NCBI RefSeq assembly: GCF_000422705.1
Contig: NZ_KE383907.1
Location: forward strand, 1-64,000
Length of the DNA: 64,000 nucleotides
DNA from: Flavobacterium soli DSM 19725
GTDB taxonomy: Bacteria; Bacteroidota; Bacteroidia; Flavobacteriales; Flavobacteriaceae
Direction: 5' to 3'
Below, in pieces: positions 42,456 to 51,056 of the stretch (its first letter is position 1; every line of letters begins with the position of its first letter). Position numbers and translations under genes: made by a program. The notes under the pieces were generated by a model, which searched no databases, was not told the DNA's origin, and saw only the letters and a program-made list of their open reading frames with translations.

Positions 42456-43526
42456 TTATCTGAAAATACCCAAATCCACTTTCACAGAAAAAACATTCGA
42501 ATACAAAGCAGCACTTTGGTCGCCCAAATCTGTCAAGGCATAATCAATCTGGATGCCTTTATACTTAAATCCAAGTCCGATGTTGGGTTGAAAATTTACC
42601 TTTTCGCTTCCATCAAGCTGCATTACATTCTGGAAATTTCCAACACCAGCACGAAGAAAAACCAAGTCCGTGTAGCCAAATTCAAAACCCAGTGCAGGGT
42701 CGATACTCACAGCTTTTGTAGAAATGATATCGTTGGTTTGTTCAAAACGCATATTTAGGTTAGTTGCAGCCAAAAGACTAGTGTCATTATGAAATTCAAA
42801 TTTCTTAGAAATTCCCAGTTGGGCTTTAGGTAAAGTAATCTCAGTACTCTCTGGAGGTTCCTGATTTTCACCCGGAATCGCATTGGCTATTTTTTCATAT
42901 TCCTCCTCGTCAATATTCCAAATGTTGTAAGTAGTCGTAATGTCGCGAAGCATCAAGCCGAAGCGCCAATCATTACGTTCAAATTGCAATCCGAAATCAA
43001 AACCAAATCCCCAGGAATTAGCAAAATCGCCAATCACCCTTCGAATCACTTTCGCATTCACACCATATTGAAATCCAGGTACAGGCAATTTTCTAGCATA
43101 CGAAAAAGTAAACCCATAATCAGCAGTAGAAAACAAGCTAATCCTGTTGTAATCTATGTTTCCCTCACCATCAATCAATTCAGTCGTGTTCATAATATCA
43201 TCAACACCAAAACGAATCATAGAAATTCCCCAAGCACTTCGGTCGTCAATTGGTTTTGCATAGGCAGCATAATCATATTGGGCAATATTTGCAAAATAAC
43301 TGGCATGCATCAATGCCACCTGACCGTCTTCAAGGTTCACCAATCCCGCCGGATTCCAATACCCCGAATTCACATCGGTAGTACTTGCCACAACAGCATT
43401 CGACATACCCAAAGCCGCAGCATCCACGCCAATGTTCATGAATTCATTAGAATATTTTCTAACTGCCTGACTGTAAGTGAGTGAATAGGTTAAAAGGAAA
43501 GCAATGAATGCGGTTTTTTTCAACAT
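42456..43526 (-). CDS. PorV/PorQ-family outer-membrane protein
   Basis: About 356 residues. I chose the ATG at 43526 over a TTG at 43541 because it directly precedes the signal peptide. The mature protein begins with a Tyr-Ser-Asn-Glu-Phe-x-x-Ile-Gly-Val-Asp segment, AAALGMSNAVVAST and GYWNPAGLVNL, which is the defining N-terminus of the PorV/PorQ family. The rest is a series of amphipathic beta strands of a FadL-like 14-stranded barrel. Family members PorV and PorQ serve the type IX secretion system, but many paralogues have no known role. The window also contains a T9SS cargo protein at 52.6 kb. Confidence 0.8.
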   Translation of the reverse strand: MLKKTAFIAFLLTYSLTYSQAVRKYSNEFMNIGVDAAALGMSNAVVASTTDVNSGYWNPAGLVNLEDGQVALMHASYFANIAQYDYAAYAKPIDDRSAWGISMIRFGVDDIMNTTELIDGEGNIDYNRISLFSTADYGFTFSYARKLPVPGFQYGVNAKVIRRVIGDFANSWGFGFDFGLQFERNDWRFGLMLRDITTTYNIWNIDEEEYEKIANAIPGENQEPPESTEITLPKAQLGISKKFEFHNDTSLLAATNLNMRFEQTNDIISTKAVSIDPALGFEFGYTDLVFLRAGVGNFQNVMQLDGSEKVNFQPNIGLGFKYKGIQIDYALTDLGDQSAALYSNVFSVKVDLGIFR

Positions 43527-43594
43527 CTTTAATTTTTGCAAATATCAAATAAAAATCTCTAATAAAAAACGCACATCTCTTTAAGTTATTGTAC

Positions 43595-43602
43595 TAAATT
43601 TG
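43595..43602 (+). promoter_or_regulatory. Candidate -7 box of the phosphatidyltransferase gene
   Basis: TAAATTTG fits TAnnTTTG, 19 bp before the start codon. No matching -33 box was found at the usual spacing. Confidence 0.3.
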
Positions 43603-43621
43603 TTTTTCAAAAATTATTCAG

Positions 43622-44326
43622 ATGAACATCAAATCGCACGTTCCCAATATCATAACCCTTCTCAACCTTTTTTGTGGCTGTATCGCTGTAGTTTTTGCCT
43701 TCAACAAGCAATTCGAAATGGCGTTTCTATTCGTTTCTCTGGGAATTTTTCTTGATTTCTTCGATGGTTTTTTTGCACGTCTCTTCAATGTTTCCAGTGA
43801 GCTAGGCCTGCAACTCGATTCCCTTGCCGACATTGTCACAAGTGGTCTGGTTCCAGGGCTCATCATGTTTCAAATGATGTCGGCTTCCACAGTCGGACCA
43901 GTTTGGTTTCCTTATCTAGGATTTATCATCACCTTAGGATCCTGTTACCGTCTCGCCAATTTCAATATCGATACCCGTCAAACCGATTCGTTCATCGGAC
44001 TTCCAACACCTGCAAACGCATTGGTAATCTTGAGTTTGCCACTCGTTTTGAAAGACACCACTTCCTTGATTATGGTGGAATTACTCACCAATCAATGGTT
44101 TCTATTAGTCATCACCCTTTGTAGTGCTTACATCCTCAATGCCGAAATCCCACTCTTTTCACTCAAAATAAAACAATTCAGCTTCGCCAAATACAAGCTC
44201 CAAATCGTGTTTTTACTACTTTCCATTTTACTACTCATTTTCTTCAAGTTTCTAGGAATTCCGTTGTTGATTATGATGTATATTTTACTTTCCATCATCA
44301 ACAACAAACAAAAAAAGAACCTTTAA
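43622..44326 (+). CDS. pssA: CDP-alcohol phosphatidyltransferase, probable phosphatidylserine synthase
   Basis: 234 residues with six or seven membrane helices. The catalytic motif D-x2-DG-x2-AR-x8-G-x3-D-x3-D is complete: DFFDGFFARLFN, then SELGLQLDSLAD, at about residues 44-70. MNIKSHVPNIITLLNLFCGC at the N-terminus is typical for PssA of the type II (CDP-alcohol) family. It would join CDP-diacylglycerol and serine in the inner membrane to form phosphatidylserine, the precursor of phosphatidylethanolamine. It is divergent from the PorV-like gene, with 95 bp between the starts. A palindromic intergenic element follows. Confidence 0.85.
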   Translation: MNIKSHVPNIITLLNLFCGCIAVVFAFNKQFEMAFLFVSLGIFLDFFDGFFARLFNVSSELGLQLDSLADIVTSGLVPGLIMFQMMSASTVGPVWFPYLGFIITLGSCYRLANFNIDTRQTDSFIGLPTPANALVILSLPLVLKDTTSLIMVELLTNQWFLLVITLCSAYILNAEIPLFSLKIKQFSFAKYKLQIVFLLLSILLLIFFKFLGIPLLIMMYILLSIINNKQKKNL

Positions 44327-44340
44327 TTTTTTTAGCAACG

Positions 44341-44446
44341 AATCGCTCGGGCCAAAAATAAAACCATTTTCCCGCTGCAGCAACTCGCTTTAAAACTGTT
44401 AGTCACAGTTTTAAGAGCTCAAACAATTGCAGCATCGGGGTTAGAG
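44341..44446. repeat. Palindromic intergenic element, copy A
   Basis: It starts with ATCGCTCGGGC and ends with GCATCGGGGTTAGA. The centre is a hairpin TTAAAACTGT-tagtc-ACAGTTTTAA, and the outer parts pair imperfectly (CCCGCTGCAGCAA with TTGCAGCATCGGG). The end motifs and general layout recur at 59162-59268. Confidence 0.5.
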
Positions 44447-44480
44447 AAGAAATCCATTTACACAACTAGATGAAATAATT

Positions 44481-44516
44481 CAACACCAATTCCGCAAATT
44501 AACACCAATTCAAAAG
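44481..44516 (-). repeat. GTG-type dispersed intergenic repeat, copy 2
   Basis: On the minus strand it reads GAATTGGTG, TTAATTTGCG, GAATTGGTG, in the same rhythm as the copies at 7511-7540 and 44581-44610. Confidence 0.45.
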
Positions 44517-44580
44517 TCAATAACCCATTGTCTTAATTTTTAGTTGCCAAAGGCAAATTTGTGTAATTTTACAAATCAAG

Positions 44581-44610
44581 TTTTCGTGTAAATCCGTGCA
44601 ATTCGTGTAG
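44581..44610 (+). repeat. GTG-type dispersed intergenic repeat, copy 3
   Basis: It reads TTTTCGTG, TAAATCCGTG, CAATTCGTG. It matches the minus strand of 7511-7540 at most positions. Confidence 0.5.
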
Positions 44611-44664
44611 AAAGTATTTTTATAAATCTTTACATTTTTCAATTTTTAAATCTTTCAATCCTGT

Positions 44665-45519
44665 ATGAAGAAACCAACACCAAGAAAGAAACCAGCTCCA
44701 AAACGAAAAACCAAAAAGAAATCTTCTTGGCTACGAAACCTGCTTCTAACACTTGGCGTTTTGTTTGTCATTTTTGCAATCGGATATCATTATCGTGACG
44801 GTTTGACCTATTATCTCGGCTTCAAAACCGATAAAATCATCAAAGAAGAAACGGAACAAAAGCGACTTTCCGATGTCCGAAACTTCCAAATTCTTTCCAA
44901 ATATAAAGACAAAATTGTAGGCATCGATGTTTCAGAATACCAAGGCAACATCCTCTGGGATTCAGTAAAAAATATCGAAGGCACTTTTCCTATACAATTT
45001 GTAATTCTCCGTTCAACAGCCGGAAACAATAGAGTAGATGCCAAATTTCATCAAAACTGGAAAGCCCTCAAAAATCAAAACATGATCCGAGGGGCCTATC
45101 ACTATTATCGTCCTAATGAGAATTCCCTTGAGCAAGCCGAGCTCTTCATCAAGACTGTCAAACTCAAGAAAGGCGATTTACCACCGATTTTAGATATCGA
45201 AAAACTACCTAAAAACCAATCTATCGACAGCTTGAAAGTAGGGCTAAAGCGTTGGCTCAAAAGGGTGGAACAACATTATGGAGAAAAACCCATCATCTAT
45301 TCCGGAGAAAGTTATTATACTGATTTTCTCGAAGAAGAATTCGCCGACTATAATTTCTGGATTGCCAACTATAATTTCTTCGTAGAAAACATCAAGGACG
45401 ATTGGCTCATGTGGCAATTCACCGAAAAAGGGAGCGTTTCAGGAATAGAAGGCAATGTCGATGTGAATATTTTTAACGGGAATCTTCAAGAGTTGAAGTT
45501 TCAGACGATAGGGAATTAG
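44665..45519 (+). CDS. Glycoside hydrolase family 25 lysozyme-like protein
   Basis: 284 residues. The N-terminus is very basic (about 1-21, Lys/Arg/Pro) followed by one membrane helix (about 25-40), so the enzyme is probably anchored with its domain outside the cytoplasm. The GH25 domain begins VGIDVSEYQGNILWDSV near residue 85, with the catalytic-type Asp. FVILRSTAGNNRVDAKFHQN, MIRGAYHYYRP, LPPILDIEKLP with the Asp-Ile-Glu catalytic region, PIIYSGESYY and DDWLMWQFTEKG complete it. It should cleave the peptidoglycan glycan strand. It is convergent with lptB, with a bidirectional terminator between them. Confidence 0.85.
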   Translation: MKKPTPRKKPAPKRKTKKKSSWLRNLLLTLGVLFVIFAIGYHYRDGLTYYLGFKTDKIIKEETEQKRLSDVRNFQILSKYKDKIVGIDVSEYQGNILWDSVKNIEGTFPIQFVILRSTAGNNRVDAKFHQNWKALKNQNMIRGAYHYYRPNENSLEQAELFIKTVKLKKGDLPPILDIEKLPKNQSIDSLKVGLKRWLKRVEQHYGEKPIIYSGESYYTDFLEEEFADYNFWIANYNFFVENIKDDWLMWQFTEKGSVSGIEGNVDVNIFNGNLQELKFQTIGN

Positions 45520-45522
45520 TTG

Positions 45523-45556
45523 GGAGATGGAAGATGGAAGTCAGAAGATGGAGAAG
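45523..45556 (+). repeat. GATGGAAG low-complexity repeat
   Basis: Copies of GGAGATGGAAGATGGAAG followed by a shifted GAAGATGGAGAAG begin 3 bp after the lysozyme stop. This is one of several low-complexity intergenic families in the window. Confidence 0.5.
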
Positions 45557-45579
45557 TTCGGAGAGTTTGGGAAGAAAAA

Positions 45580-45617
45580 AAACCTAAAAAGTACTTTCTA
45601 AGTAACTTTTTAGGTTT
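45580..45617. terminator. Bidirectional terminator
   Basis: Perfect 13-bp arms AAACCTAAAAAGT (45580-45592) and ACTTTTTAGGTTT (45605-45617) lie between the convergent GH25 and lptB genes. There are A-runs to the left and T-runs to the right. Confidence 0.75.
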
Positions 45618-45651
45618 GGTTTTATATTTTTTCTCTAAACTTCCCTCTCAA

Positions 45652-46392
45652 TTAAAACTCTAGCTTCTTCTTCCTCAACTCAAAATTCTGACCAAGATAC
45701 ACCCTTCTTACCATTTCATCCTGTACCAATTCCTCAGGAATACCTGCTTTTAGAATTCCCCCTTCAAACATCAAATAGGTTTTATCCGTTATCGCCAATG
45801 TTTCCTGAACGTTGTGATCCGTAATCAAGATCCCGATATTTTTATTTTTCAATTGGGCTACAATTCGTTGGATATCTTCAACCGCAACTGGGTCAACTCC
45901 AGCAAAAGGCTCATCCAGAAGGATAAACTTTGGGTCGGTTGCTAAGGCACGTGCAATTTCTGTTCGACGTCTTTCTCCTCCAGAAAGCAAATCGCCCCTG
46001 TTGGTTCGGATGTGTTGCAAACTAAATTCATCAATCAACGATTCCATTTTGGCTTCTTGTTCGGCTTTAGAAAGTTTCGTCAATTGCAAAACACTCAAAA
46101 TATTATCTTCAATACTCAATTTCCTAAAAACAGAAGCTTCCTGAGCCAAATAACCAATCCCATGTTGTGCTCTTTTGTACATAGGAAAATCCGTAATGTT
46201 CATGTCATCCAAATATATATTTCCAGAATTTGGCTTTACCAAACCCACAATCATATAAAAGGAAGTGGTTTTTCCGGCACCATTCGGTCCCAAAAGCCCA
46301 ACAATTTCGCCTTGGTTCACTTCTACAGAAATTCCCTTAACGACACTTCGGCCTTTATAGGTTTTGATTAAATTGTCGGCTCTTAATATCAT
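45652..46392 (-). CDS. lptB: LPS transport ABC ATPase LptB
   Basis: 246 residues, a single nucleotide-binding domain. Walker A LLGPNGAGKTTSFYMIVGLV near residue 33, the Q-loop in IGYLAQEASVFRKL, signature LLSGGERRRTEIARAL near 138, Walker B FILLDEPFAGVDPVAVEDIQ, and the switch His in ILITDHNVQETL. The Glu-Ala-Ser-Val-Phe-Arg-Lys-Leu segment is specific to LptB. It powers extraction of lipopolysaccharide from the inner membrane as part of LptB2FG. The permease genes are not in the window. It follows the AhpD-like gene by about 240 bp of repeat-rich DNA. Confidence 0.9.
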   Translation of the reverse strand: MILRADNLIKTYKGRSVVKGISVEVNQGEIVGLLGPNGAGKTTSFYMIVGLVKPNSGNIYLDDMNITDFPMYKRAQHGIGYLAQEASVFRKLSIEDNILSVLQLTKLSKAEQEAKMESLIDEFSLQHIRTNRGDLLSGGERRRTEIARALATDPKFILLDEPFAGVDPVAVEDIQRIVAQLKNKNIGILITDHNVQETLAITDKTYLMFEGGILKAGIPEELVQDEMVRRVYLGQNFELRKKKLEF

Positions 46393-46395
46393 TTT

Positions 46396-46430
46396 AATTA
46401 GATGTTTTGAAAATTAGATAATTAGATAAT
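46396..46430. repeat. AATTAGATAATT-type low-complexity repeat
   Basis: Units of AAATTAGATAATTAGATAAT and a variant with TGTTTTGA lie immediately upstream of the lptB start. A related stretch in the opposite sense (ATTTTCAAATTATCTCC) lies at 46541-46580. Confidence 0.45.
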
Positions 46431-46590
46431 GCCAATTCTAAGGCAAAACTATTTTTTAGAAAAAAACAAGCTACAAAATTAAATAAGAATAGGAGAATAA
46501 GTTCATTCATTAACAAATTGTTGCGGTTTAAGTGACAACAATTTTCAAATTATCTCCTTTTCAAATTAATTAATTTCCTCTTGCATCCAC

Positions 46591-46642
46591 AAACTGAAAC
46601 TGAAAACTGGGACTGAACACAGAATCCTGATTACTGACCACT
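46591..46642 (-). repeat. ACTG-type intergenic repeat running into a gene end
   Basis: Contains ACTGAAACTGAAAACTGGGACTGA and then TTACTGACCACT (46631-46642). On the minus strand the latter is AGTGGTCAGTAA and provides the last codons and stop of the gene at 46631-46981. The same 12-mer ends the gene at 51103. Confidence 0.6.
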
Positions 46643-46981
46643 TTCCTCCAATGCTTCCCAAAACTCGTAAGCTCTTCTTAAATGTGGGACTACAATCGTA
46701 CCTCCAACTAAAGTAGCAATTCCCATTGCTTCCATCATTTCTTCTTTGGTAACGCCTTCTTTGTAGCTGGTTTCCAAGTGGTATTTCACGCAGTCATCAC
46801 ATCTCAAAACAGCAGATGCAACCAAGCCTAGAAGCTCTTTGGTTTTTACATCCAAAGCGCCTTCCGCATAAGCGTTTGTATCTAAATTGAAAATCCTCTT
46901 GATGATTTTGTTATTATCAGCAAGCAATTTCTCATTCATCTTCCCGCGATAATCATTAAATTCTTTTACTAAATCTGACAT
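46631..46981 (-). CDS. AhpD-like / carboxymuconolactone-decarboxylase-family protein
   Basis: 116 residues, small and helical. VASAVLRCDDCVKYHLETSY carries the AhpD-type redox Cys-x-x-Cys with the following His, and EMMEAMGIATLVGGTIVVPH completes the family core. AhpD-like proteins act as thiol reductases of peroxiredoxin systems; the family also includes decarboxylases, but the Cys-x-x-Cys favours a redox role. It lies 12 bp after tatC in a kdsD-tatC-ahpD-like order. The last three residues and the stop codon come from a dispersed intergenic repeat (see findings). Confidence 0.82.
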   Translation of the reverse strand: MSDLVKEFNDYRGKMNEKLLADNNKIIKRIFNLDTNAYAEGALDVKTKELLGLVASAVLRCDDCVKYHLETSYKEGVTKEEMMEAMGIATLVGGTIVVPHLRRAYEFWEALEESGQ

Positions 46982-46993
46982 AATTTGGGTATT

Positions 46994-47797
46994 TTATTTG
47001 TTCTTTTTATAAACGAATTGGGCAATAAAAATACTGATCTCATAGAGAATCCATAACGGAATGGTTACAATAACCTGACTGATCACATCTGGTGGTGTCA
47101 CAATTGCGGCAATAATTAGGATAATTACAATAGCATATTTTCTATAATCCCTTAAAAATTGAGCACTCACAAGTCCGAGCCTTGCTAGGAAGAAAATAAC
47201 AATTGGCAGTTCGAACACTAATCCTGTTGCAAGTGAGGTTGTTTTTACTAATCCAATATACGAATCGACATCAATTTGATTTTCAACTTGCGAACTGATG
47301 GTTAGATTTGCCAAAAAATTAATGGAAAGCGGTGTTAGGATAAAATAACCAAAGGCAACCCCAATAAAAAATAAAAGAGAAGCAATTGAAATGAAATATT
47401 TGATGTTCTTTCGTTCCTTTTCATACAAGGCCGGACTCACAAATTTCCATAATTCCCATAAGATAAAAGGGAAAGCAATGATGAATCCAGCTGTAATAGA
47501 AGTCCATAGAAGCATGGAAAATTGTCCTTCCATCGTACGATTCTGTAATTCAAAAGGTAGTTCCTGAATGCAAAAACTTTTGTCAAGGTCATAGGTGTTT
47601 GCCAATTCACAAAACCATCGATAGGTTATGAAATTGCCGTCTTTTGGTCCGAAGATAATAGTGTCGAAAATGAAATCGCTAAAATTGTAAGCAACAGCAG
47701 CACCAATTAATATTGCGATTGTACTTCGGATAAGCATCCATCTTAAAACTTCAAGATGGTCTAAAAAAGACATTTCACTTGGATTCTTTTTTGCCAT
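46994..47797 (-). CDS. tatC: Twin-arginine translocase subunit TatC
   Basis: 267 residues with six membrane helices. The N-terminal MSFLDHLEVLRWMLIRS is the conserved cytoplasmic signal-binding region with Glu and Arg. FPFILWELWKFVSPALYEKE is the signature of the first cytoplasmic loop, and FELPIVIFFLARLGLVS of the later part. RKYAIVIILIIAAIVTPPDV with the Thr-Pro-Pro-Asp motif ends the core. It is the receptor for folded proteins with twin-arginine signals. No tatA gene is in the window. Its start overlaps the kdsD stop by 1 bp (TAATG), so the two are coupled. Confidence 0.93.
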   Translation of the reverse strand: MAKKNPSEMSFLDHLEVLRWMLIRSTIAILIGAAVAYNFSDFIFDTIIFGPKDGNFITYRWFCELANTYDLDKSFCIQELPFELQNRTMEGQFSMLLWTSITAGFIIAFPFILWELWKFVSPALYEKERKNIKYFISIASLLFFIGVAFGYFILTPLSINFLANLTISSQVENQIDVDSYIGLVKTTSLATGLVFELPIVIFFLARLGLVSAQFLRDYRKYAIVIILIIAAIVTPPDVISQVIVTIPLWILYEISIFIAQFVYKKNK

Positions 47798-48762
47798 TAT
47801 ACGATGCCTTCTTTTAAAATATCATGCAAATGCAGCACGCCTTTGTAGTCATCTCCATCAACCACAATGAGTTGTGTGATCGAAAAATCTTCCAAGATGT
47901 TCAAGGCATCCACCACCATATCGGTTGATTTTATCACTTTTGGATTCTTGGTCATAATATCTTTAGCTGTCAAATCTGAGAAAGTATCACGCTCGTTCAG
48001 CATTCTTCGGATATCGCCATCGGTTATAATTCCGATAACTTTATTGTCTTCCACCACTGCTGTTACACCAAGGCGTTTTTCTGATATTTCAAAAATAGCT
48101 TGCTTGATCGAAGCATCGGCACTCACCATTGGTTTTAATGAGTTTTCGAGCATGTCTTTTACGCGAAGTAATAATTTTTTACCCAATGCACCACCTGGGT
48201 GATACTTTGCAAAATCGTCACTTTTGAAATCCCTCATTTCCATCAGGCAAACCGCTAATGCATCACCCATAACAAGTTGTGCGGTTGTGCTATTTGTTGG
48301 AGCAAGATTTATTGGACAAGCTTCCATATCGACGGTAGTATTCAAAACATAATCAGAACCTTTTGCTAAAAAAGAAGTGATGTTTCCAGTCATACCTATT
48401 AATGTGTTTCCAAAACGCTTTAAAATGGGAACCAAGACTTTGATTTCTGGGCTATTGCCACTTTTTGAAATACATATTACAACATCTCCGGGTTGTACCA
48501 TTCCTAGATCCCCGTGAATCGCTTCCGAAGCATGCAAAAACATAGAAGGCGTTCCAGTAGAATTCATTGTAGCTACAATTTTTTGAGCAATTATAGCGCT
48601 TTTGCCGATTCCAGTCACAATCAAACGGCCTTTTGCTTGGAAGATGATTTCGGCAGTTGCTACAAAATGGTCGTCTAGAAAATCAATCAGTTTTATAATG
48701 GCTTCACTTTCAGAGAGAATGGTCTTTTTGGCAATCGCCAATATATTTTCTTTTGTTATCAA
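47797..48762 (-). CDS. kdsD: Arabinose-5-phosphate isomerase (KpsF/GutQ/KdsD family)
   Basis: 321 residues. The SIS domain (about 35-180) has GRLIVTGIGKSAIIAQKIVA, a Ser-Thr-Gly-Thr-Pro segment and the FLHASEAIHGDLGMVQPGDV catalytic region. Two CBS domains follow (about 200-320). The start is a TTG at 48762; no ATG is in reach. The enzyme converts ribulose-5-phosphate to arabinose-5-phosphate, the first step towards Kdo of the lipopolysaccharide core. It heads the kdsD-tatC-ahpD-like group, divergent from recQ, in keeping with an LPS theme that includes lptB. Confidence 0.9.
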   Translation of the reverse strand: MITKENILAIAKKTILSESEAIIKLIDFLDDHFVATAEIIFQAKGRLIVTGIGKSAIIAQKIVATMNSTGTPSMFLHASEAIHGDLGMVQPGDVVICISKSGNSPEIKVLVPILKRFGNTLIGMTGNITSFLAKGSDYVLNTTVDMEACPINLAPTNSTTAQLVMGDALAVCLMEMRDFKSDDFAKYHPGGALGKKLLLRVKDMLENSLKPMVSADASIKQAIFEISEKRLGVTAVVEDNKVIGIITDGDIRRMLNERDTFSDLTAKDIMTKNPKVIKSTDMVVDALNILEDFSITQLIVVDGDDYKGVLHLHDILKEGIV

Positions 48763-48780
48763 AACAGAAATTGTATAAAA

Positions 48781-48811
48781 TTTGTTGGTATAAAAGAAAG
48801 TTGTATCTTTA
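48781..48811 (+). promoter_or_regulatory. recQ promoter
   Basis: TTTG at 48781-48784, a 19-nt spacer and TATCTTTA at 48804-48811 (one base off TAnnTTTG). It lies 37 bp upstream of the recQ start, a good match to the Bacteroidetes housekeeping promoter in both boxes and spacing. Confidence 0.6.
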
Positions 48812-48848
48812 TGTGGTGCAAATTTATGTAAAATACCCTAAATAAAGA

Positions 48849-51044
48849 ATGAATTCAAACGAAATTGACATCCACAAAGAGTTAAAAAAGTATTTCGGTT
48901 TTAGCCAATTCAAAGGATTGCAAGAGCAGGTTGTAAAAAGCATCATCACAAACAATAATTCGTTTGTCATAATGCCAACAGGTGGTGGGAAATCACTTTG
49001 TTATCAATTGCCTGCTTTAATAAAGGATGGAACGGCAATTGTTGTGTCACCTTTAATTGCCTTGATGAAAAATCAGGTTGATGCGATACGAAGTTTATCT
49101 TCGGAAAACGGAATTGCACATGTTTTGAATTCCTCTTTAACCAAAACTGAAATCAATCAGGTAAAAAAAGATATTACATCTGGAATCACCAAATTATTAT
49201 ATGTAGCCCCAGAGTCACTTACAAAGGAAGAGTATGTGCAATTTTTAAAGAATGTGCCAATTTCTTTTGTAGCCATAGATGAGGCACACTGTATCTCTGA
49301 ATGGGGTCATGATTTTAGACCAGAATATAGAAATTTAAGACATATTATAAAGCAGTTGGGTGATGTTCCAATCATCGGCTTGACTGCAACTGCAACGCCA
49401 AAAGTTCAGGAAGATATCTTGAAAAACTTGGATATGTCGGATGCAAATACCTTCAAAGCTTCTTTCAATAGACCTAATTTATACTATGAAGTTCGAACCA
49501 AGACTAAAAATGTGGAGTCGGACATCATTCGTTTCATCAAACAACACAAAGGAAAATCGGGGATTATTTATTGCTTGAGCCGTAAAAAGGTGGAAGCGAT
49601 TGCTCAGGTTTTACAAGTAAACGGCATCAGTGCTGTTCCTTATCATGCAGGTTTGGATGCCAAAACCAGAGCCAAACATCAAGACATGTTTTTGATGGAA
49701 GATGTCGAAGTGGTTGTGGCTACAATTGCATTCGGAATGGGAATTGACAAGCCGGACGTTCGTTTTGTAATTCACCACGATATTCCAAAATCGTTGGAAA
49801 GTTATTATCAAGAAACAGGTAGGGCAGGACGAGATGGAGGAGAAGGTCATTGCCTTGCTTATTATTCCTATAAAGATGTAGAAAAACTCGAAAAATTCAT
49901 GTCGGGTAAGCCGGTTGCCGAACAGGAAATTGGTTTTGCCTTGTTGCAGGAAGTTGTTGCTTATGCCGAAACTTCAATGTCGAGAAGAAAGTTCCTGCTG
50001 CATTATTTTGGTGAAGAATTTGACAGTGAAACAGGCGAAGGTGCTGATATGGATGACAACGTTCGGAATCCAAAGGCGAAAGTCGAAGCTAAAGACCAAG
50101 TCGTGAAATTGCTTCAAGTGGTTCGCGATACCAAACATTTATATAAGTCAAAAGAAATTGTATATACCTTAATAGGTAAGGTAAATGCGACGATAAAAGC
50201 CCATAGGACCGATTCTCAAAAGTTTTTTGGTTCTGGAGCTTCCTTCGAAGAAAGACATTGGATGGCCTTGATCCGCCAAGTTTTAGTGGAAGGATACTTG
50301 TCTAAAGATATTGAAACCTACGGAATTTTAAAGGTCACTGATAAAGGGTTGGATTATATTCAAAATCCGACTTCCTTTATGATGTCTGAAGATCATGAAT
50401 ATAACGAAACCGAAGACGAAGCGATTGTAACGGCTGCAAAATCTTCTGGAACCGCCGATGAAGTCTTGATGGGAATGTTGAAAGATTTGCGAAAGAAAGT
50501 GGCCAAAAAATTAGGCGTTCCACCATTTGTGGTATTCCAAGATCCTTCGCTTGAAGATATGGCGTTGAAATATCCAATTTCTCTCTCAGAATTGGGAAAT
50601 ATTCACGGAGTTGGAGAAGGAAAAGCGAAGAAATACGGTAAAGATTTTGTGGATTTGATCAGTCGCTATGTAGGTGATAATGATATCATCCGCCCAGACG
50701 ATTTGGTGGTAAAATCTACAGGAGCTAATTCAGCGAATAAACTATACATCATACAAAACATTGATCGAAAATTATCCTTGAAAGATATCGCTTCCGCAAA
50801 AGGCTTAGATATGGATGCCTTACTGAAGGAGATGGAAATGATCGTGTATGCAGGAACGAAACTCAATATTAAATATTGGATTGATGATATCCTGGATGAC
50901 GACCAACAAGAAGAAATCTTTGATTATTTCATGGAAGCCGAATCGGATAATATAAAAGATGCCTTAAAAGAATTTGATGGTGATTATGATACCGAAGAAC
51001 TCCGATTGATGCGAATTAAATTTATCAGCGAAGTAGCGAATTAG
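48849..51044 (+). CDS. recQ: ATP-dependent DNA helicase RecQ
   Basis: 731 residues. Helicase domain 1 has IMPTGGGKSLCYQLPA (Walker A, about 41), VVSPLIALMKNQVD, FVAIDEAHCISEWGHDF (Walker B and the RecQ aromatic loop) and GLTATATP. Domain 2 has GIIYCLSRKKVEAIAQVL, YHAGLDAKTRA, ATIAFGMGIDKPDVRFVIH and YYQETGRAGRDG. Then follow a winged-helix region (about 420-500) and an HRDC domain (about 530-605), plus a C-terminal extension. Between domain 2 and the winged helix the zinc-binding cysteines of E. coli RecQ are absent (see findings). It unwinds DNA 3' to 5' in recombination and replication repair. Monocistronic. Confidence 0.93.
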   Translation: MNSNEIDIHKELKKYFGFSQFKGLQEQVVKSIITNNNSFVIMPTGGGKSLCYQLPALIKDGTAIVVSPLIALMKNQVDAIRSLSSENGIAHVLNSSLTKTEINQVKKDITSGITKLLYVAPESLTKEEYVQFLKNVPISFVAIDEAHCISEWGHDFRPEYRNLRHIIKQLGDVPIIGLTATATPKVQEDILKNLDMSDANTFKASFNRPNLYYEVRTKTKNVESDIIRFIKQHKGKSGIIYCLSRKKVEAIAQVLQVNGISAVPYHAGLDAKTRAKHQDMFLMEDVEVVVATIAFGMGIDKPDVRFVIHHDIPKSLESYYQETGRAGRDGGEGHCLAYYSYKDVEKLEKFMSGKPVAEQEIGFALLQEVVAYAETSMSRRKFLLHYFGEEFDSETGEGADMDDNVRNPKAKVEAKDQVVKLLQVVRDTKHLYKSKEIVYTLIGKVNATIKAHRTDSQKFFGSGASFEERHWMALIRQVLVEGYLSKDIETYGILKVTDKGLDYIQNPTSFMMSEDHEYNETEDEAIVTAAKSSGTADEVLMGMLKDLRKKVAKKLGVPPFVVFQDPSLEDMALKYPISLSELGNIHGVGEGKAKKYGKDFVDLISRYVGDNDIIRPDDLVVKSTGANSANKLYIIQNIDRKLSLKDIASAKGLDMDALLKEMEMIVYAGTKLNIKYWIDDILDDDQQEEIFDYFMEAESDNIKDALKEFDGDYDTEELRLMRIKFISEVAN

Positions 51045-51056
51045 TGATAAGTATTC

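Larger units (their letters stand above)
44327..44664. other. Intergenic region packed with repeats
   Basis: 338 bp without a gene. It contains a palindromic element (44341-44446), two copies of the GTG-type repeat in opposite orientation (44481-44516 and 44581-44610) and a TTTCAATTTTTAAATC-type low-complexity run (44635-44660) that reaches the start of the lysozyme gene. Confidence 0.6.
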
